Source: Candidatus Zixiibacteriota bacterium (GTDB taxonomy: Bacteria; Zixibacteria; MSB-5A5; WJJR01). From it: 64,000 bases of DNA. A model generated the notes under the pieces. The model was given only the letters and a program-made list of their open reading frames with translations. It was not told the origin of the DNA and did not search any database. Positions 60,728 to 64,000 of the stretch are shown here, in pieces. The first letter of the stretch is position 1, and each line of letters begins with the position of its first letter. A program made the translations under genes and the position numbers. Location: NCBI GenBank assembly GCA_036397555.1, contig DASWIS010000008.1, positions 796,501 to 860,500 of the forward strand. The letters run 5' to 3'.

Positions 60728-61906
60728 ATGTCCGCGCAACCCACAACCGGAGTGATTATCGCCGCCGCCGGATCTTCGGAGCGCCTGGCGGGCGACCGCC
60801 CGAAACAATGGCGTCCGCTCGCTGGGATGACGCTCGTCGAGCGTGCCCTGCGCTCGTTTCAATCCGAGCCGGTCGACGGCGTGGCGCATCTGGTGCTGGT
60901 CGTCGCGGCGGGCTGGGAAGAATTAGCGCGGGCGACGCTGCGCGAACCCCGTGTGAGCGTCCACGTCGTGACCGGAGGCGCCACCCGCAGCGAATCGGTG
61001 CGCAATGGGCTTGAGGCGATGCCGCCGGATATTGACGTGGTCGCCGTTCACGACGCCGCGCGTCCGTTCTGGCCGGTCGCACGCTGGACCGCGCTCGTAG
61101 CGTCGCTGCGCGATGCCGATGGCGCCGTGCTCGCCGTTCCGGTGCCGGATACCCTCAAGGACGATCGCGCCGCTGGCTGCCGCACGATCGACCGCAAAGG
61201 CCTCTGGCTGGCGCAGACGCCCCAGGCGTTCGTGGCAGCATCGGTACGAGCCGCGCACGACCGCGCCAAGAGGGAATCGTATTGCGGCACCGACGATGCC
61301 GAGTTGGTCGAACGCAATGGCGGACGGATTGCCCTCGTCGAATCGGATTCCACCAACTTCAAGATCACAACAAATGAAGACTGGCGTCTGGCCGAGCGGA
61401 TCGTGTCGAATACTCCCGTGAGCGCGACCCGTGTTGGGATCGGCTTTGATGCGCACCGTTTGGGGGGAGAGGGCCCTCTCATCCTGGGCGGAGTACGATT
61501 CGCGGATGGCGGCGGCCTGATCGGCCACTCCGATGGTGACGCGCTGTTGCATGCGATTTGTGACGCACTGCTCGGGGCCGCCGCGCTCGGCGACATCGGC
61601 CGTCACTTCCCACCGAGCGATCCGAATTTCTCCGGAGTCGACTCACGCGAACTGGTTCGTGCCACAACCGGGCTGTTAGCGAGGGTCGGATATGCTCCGT
61701 GCCAGGTCGATTGCGTCGTCATGGCCGAGGTTCCGCGACTGGCGCCGCAAATCAATGCGATGCGGGCGATCATCGCCGCCGACCTCGGGCTTGCTCTCAG
61801 CACGGTATCGGTCAAGGCAACCACGACCGAGACGATGGGTTTTGTCGGGCGTCGCGAAGGTATTGCCGCGCAGGCCATCGCGACCATTCGTGCGATTCAG
61901 CCATGA
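60728..61906 (+). CDS. ispDF: Bifunctional IspD/IspF isoprenoid enzyme
   Basis: Two enzymes of the MEP pathway in one 392-residue chain. The IspD domain (about 5-225) has VIIAAAGSSERLAGDRPKQW, VAVHDAARPFW and a CTP-binding layout. The IspF domain (about 232-390) has VGIGFDAHRL, the metal site GHSDGDALLHAICDALLGAA (in parts), DIGRHFPPSDP and VKATTTETMGFVGRREGIAAQA. Fusions of these two are known in several phyla although the reactions are not consecutive (IspE acts between). It starts 4 bases after queA. Confidence 0.96.
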   Translation: MSAQPTTGVIIAAAGSSERLAGDRPKQWRPLAGMTLVERALRSFQSEPVDGVAHLVLVVAAGWEELARATLREPRVSVHVVTGGATRSESVRNGLEAMPPDIDVVAVHDAARPFWPVARWTALVASLRDADGAVLAVPVPDTLKDDRAAGCRTIDRKGLWLAQTPQAFVAASVRAAHDRAKRESYCGTDDAELVERNGGRIALVESDSTNFKITTNEDWRLAERIVSNTPVSATRVGIGFDAHRLGGEGPLILGGVRFADGGGLIGHSDGDALLHAICDALLGAAALGDIGRHFPPSDPNFSGVDSRELVRATTGLLARVGYAPCQVDCVVMAEVPRLAPQINAMRAIIAADLGLALSTVSVKATTTETMGFVGRREGIAAQAIATIRAIQP

Positions 61907-61930
61907 ACGCGCCACAGGACACGATCTGAC

Positions 61931-62557
61931 ATGGAATTTTCCGATTCCTGGAGTTCGCTGCTCTGGCTGCAGTCGTTCTGGTGGTCGGTCGGTCTGTTCT
62001 TTGTCGCCGCCCTGACCGAGATGATCTTCCCGCCGTTTCCGGGTGATGCCGTCTTCTTCCTCGGACTCGTCGCCGTCCAATCCCAGCAACAACCGCTGCT
62101 GGCGGCGTTTGTCGCCGCGCTGCTGGGCGGAGCGCTCGGGTATTCCTTGCTGTATTGGTTCGGACGCTTGAAAGGACGCAAACTCTTTCGCCCCGGACGG
62201 CGCGGAATGTTCTCCGAGGCGGTCTTAATCAAACTGGAACGCTGGATCAAGCGCTGGGGGTGGCTGGTGATCGTCGCCGGGCGCTTTCTGGCCGGTGTGC
62301 GTTCGGCGGTGCCATTGGTGGCGGGAGTCGGACGTTACCAGCCGATCACTGCGCACGTCCTGGGCGTGATATCGATACTCCTGTGGAACGGCATCCTCGC
62401 CTATCTGGCGCTTCGACTTCACAAAAATTGGGTTACCGTCTCGCGCGTCTGGGACACTTACACCTTGGCGGTTTTGGCGGTCCTTGCTACCATAGCAATC
62501 CTCTGGTTTGTGATGACGAGGCGACAGACGAAAGCATCCGAGCGTATACCACAGTAA
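61931..62557 (+). CDS. DedA-family membrane protein
   Basis: A 208-residue integral membrane protein with four to six membrane segments. The conserved MIFPPFPGDAVFFLGL (acidic/Pro/Gly motif) and FLAGVRSAVPLVAGVGR segments define the DedA/SNARE-associated family, now linked to lipid scrambling and undecaprenyl-phosphate recycling in several bacteria. The first of these carries the conserved Glu (TE) before the PP. The following gene, ddl, acts in peptidoglycan synthesis. Confidence 0.88.
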   Translation: MEFSDSWSSLLWLQSFWWSVGLFFVAALTEMIFPPFPGDAVFFLGLVAVQSQQQPLLAAFVAALLGGALGYSLLYWFGRLKGRKLFRPGRRGMFSEAVLIKLERWIKRWGWLVIVAGRFLAGVRSAVPLVAGVGRYQPITAHVLGVISILLWNGILAYLALRLHKNWVTVSRVWDTYTLAVLAVLATIAILWFVMTRRQTKASERIPQ

Positions 62558-62567
62558 TGGGGGCATC

Positions 62568-63623
62568 ATGAAGGTTCTGGTTCTGGCAGGGGGACGGTCC
62601 GCGGAGCGCGATGTGTCGCTGGCGACCGGTGCGGCCGTATGCGCGGCACTCACCGAGACGGGCTATGACGTGATGGTGCTCGATCCGGCGGTTTCATCGC
62701 GGGCACTCGATTGGTCGCCCGATGTTTTGACCGCCCGGATCGGCGTCACGCCTCCCGAGGACGAGGACGAATCGCCCATCGTGGCCGATCATGTCTCGAC
62801 TCTCACACCCGCCGATCTGGCCCCGGCCGGTGTCGGCGATGTCGATTTGGTGTTCATCGCCCTTCATGGCGGCGATGGCGAAGACGGACACGTGCAGGCG
62901 CTGCTGGATGCCGCCGGCGTCGCCTATGTCGGCTCCGGTATGCTGGCTTCCGCATTGGCAATGGACAAAAACGCCGCCAAACGGATCTTCATCGCCGAAG
63001 GGATACCGACTCCGAATTGGCGCGTGGCCGATCGCGGCGAAATCGTGTCCTATCAGGAAAGTGTCGTCGCCCTGGGACTCCCATTGGTCGTCAAGCCGAA
63101 TGCGCAGGGCTCGACCGTCGGCCTGAGCATCGTGAAAGCCGAAAGCGGCTGGGAACCCGCCCTGGCCGAAGCGTTTCGCTGGGACAGACGACTGCTCGTG
63201 GAGGAATTCATCCCTGGACGAGAACTCACCGTGGCCATCCTCGCCGGTGAAGCGCTCCCGGTCATCGAGATCAAGCCGTCGCACGGCATTTACGACTACG
63301 AGTGCAAGTACACCAGCGGACGCACCGACTACATTTGCCCCGCCGAGTTGACCCCGAAGCAGACCCGCGCCATACAGGAACAGGCGGTGTCGGCGTTTCG
63401 CGCGCTCGGATGCCGCGACTATGCCCGCGTCGATTTCCGGATGCGCGATGACGGCCCGCTCTACTGCCTCGAGGTCAACACGCTGCCCGGTATGACGCGG
63501 ACATCGTTGGTTCCCAAGGCGGCCCGTGCGGCGGGAATCGAATTCCCGCAGCTCATGCGGCGGTTGTGTGACTCGGCGATGCGGCATCAGTCGCGCACGA
63601 CGGCGGCGAAGGTCTCCGCGTAA
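62568..63623 (+). CDS. ddl: D-alanine--D-alanine ligase
   Basis: Makes the D-Ala-D-Ala dipeptide of peptidoglycan. The 351 residues show VLVLAGGRSAERDVSLATG at the start, LHGGDGEDGHVQALLDAAG, YVGSGMLASALAMDK, LPLVVKPNAQGSTVGLS, LVEEFIPGRELTVAIL and the metal-site segment CLEVNTLPGMTRTSLVPKAA. An acidic insertion at about 64-72 (PEDEDESP) is longer than usual. The ATG is preceded by GGGGGC. This is a normal Ddl, in contrast to the fused copy near 41 kb. Confidence 0.95.
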   Translation: MKVLVLAGGRSAERDVSLATGAAVCAALTETGYDVMVLDPAVSSRALDWSPDVLTARIGVTPPEDEDESPIVADHVSTLTPADLAPAGVGDVDLVFIALHGGDGEDGHVQALLDAAGVAYVGSGMLASALAMDKNAAKRIFIAEGIPTPNWRVADRGEIVSYQESVVALGLPLVVKPNAQGSTVGLSIVKAESGWEPALAEAFRWDRRLLVEEFIPGRELTVAILAGEALPVIEIKPSHGIYDYECKYTSGRTDYICPAELTPKQTRAIQEQAVSAFRALGCRDYARVDFRMRDDGPLYCLEVNTLPGMTRTSLVPKAARAAGIEFPQLMRRLCDSAMRHQSRTTAAKVSA

Positions 63624-63658
63624 GCGATGGCGCGTTTCCGCAGCCCCCGGCCATCGTC

Positions 63659-64000
63659 ATGACATTCGCACAGACCCGCCGTCGATCCGGAACGGCTCGC
63701 CTGCGCCCGCCCGGCGGCGGTCGTTATGCCGCAATCATCTTCGACATGGGCGGCACGCTCATTGAATACGAAAACATCCCGTGGCCCCGGTTGTATGGGA
63801 TCAGTCTCGATGCTGTGCGACAGTATCTCCGTCGGTCCGGACGCTCCCTGCCGCCCCGGCCGGTGTTTCGCCGCCAATTCGACGCGCTGTTGAATCGTCG
63901 CCGGCAACTCATCCGCGCCCAGATGCGTGAATACCGAATCGGCGAACTCCTGCGCTCGCTGTTGCGCTCGGCGGGCATACGTCTGCAACGCGACGAGTTG
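63659..64000 (+). CDS. HAD-superfamily hydrolase, N-terminal fragment
   Basis: The frame is open to the right edge (114 residues visible). After a basic tail, motif I reads AIIFDMGGTLIEYE, where the usual second Asp (DxDxT) is Gly, followed by a helical cap region rich in Arg (RRQFDALLNRRRQLIRAQ). ATG 63659 is the first in-frame start after ddl, 36 bases downstream. Many HAD proteins with FDMGGT/FDLGGT exist and several remain uncharacterised. Substrate cannot be guessed. Confidence 0.7.
   Translation, partial: MTFAQTRRRSGTARLRPPGGGRYAAIIFDMGGTLIEYENIPWPRLYGISLDAVRQYLRRSGRSLPPRPVFRRQFDALLNRRRQLIRAQMREYRIGELLRSLLRSAGIRLQRDEL

Overview
The window is a 64 kb piece of GC-rich bacterial chromosome, densely packed and mostly transcribed left to right. 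The genes point to a Gram-negative (diderm) heterotroph. They include outer-membrane beta-barrels, a secretin with its type IV pilus alignment complex, a SPOR-domain protein, secreted proteins with signal peptides, and a secreted metalloprotease ending in a FlgD-like/sorting-type domain. This mix resembles uncultured FCB-related lineages such as Zixibacteria, but that placement is an inference from gene style and was not tested. I see no phage, transposase, CRISPR array or rRNA operon.

1-10.2 kb: the 3' end of gatB, then a long co-directional run. It holds purN-purC-purH (purine synthesis), coaBC (coenzyme A), a family 4 Fe-S uracil-DNA glycosylase, a mannose-1-P guanylyltransferase, a SPOR protein, a Sua5/YrdC protein, a low-molecular-weight phosphatase, a DUF3108 protein and an unusual deoxyhypusine-synthase-like protein. 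10.2-19.2 kb: a stand-alone glutamate formiminotransferase behind a good promoter, a secreted MXAN_6640-like metalloprotease, an ECF S-component-like membrane protein overlapping a TonB-receptor-like barrel, then aroH, a tyrA-type dehydrogenase, a class IV aminotransferase and a UMF1-type MFS transporter.

19.2-28 kb: two divergent NtrC-type regulators followed by pilM-N-O-(AMIN-PilP)-Q, closed by a strong terminator. One regulator has lost the sigma-54 contact motif. The AMIN domain usually carried by PilQ sits on the PilP-like protein here. 28-36 kb: dtd, maf, a RodZ-like protein, a GT9-like fragment, smc, ftsY and rlmH. 36-40.2 kb: a short repeat cluster, a metal-efflux-type permease with an ArsR/SmtB regulator and a clear operator, a secreted S9 peptidase, tRNA-Thr(UGU) and tRNA-Tyr(GUA).

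40.2-51.4 kb: a fused methyltransferase/D-Ala-D-Ala-ligase-like ATP-grasp protein, trmB, an Fe-S type ferrochelatase, then the classical block yceD-rpmF-plsX-fabH-fabD-fabG-acpP-fabF-rnc. A long hairpin precedes rnc. 51.4-64 kb: an orphan etfB, an EF-G2-like factor, two small outer-membrane barrels, yebC-ruvC-ruvA-ruvB, DUF2905, queA, a fused ispDF, a DedA protein, ddl and the start of a HAD hydrolase.

Most of the window is housekeeping. The observations most worth a second look are the methyltransferase/ATP-grasp fusion, the domain swap in the pilus secretin module, the regulator lacking GAFTGA, and a 15-bp element present both as a tandem cluster and as a distant single copy before the EF-G2 gene.
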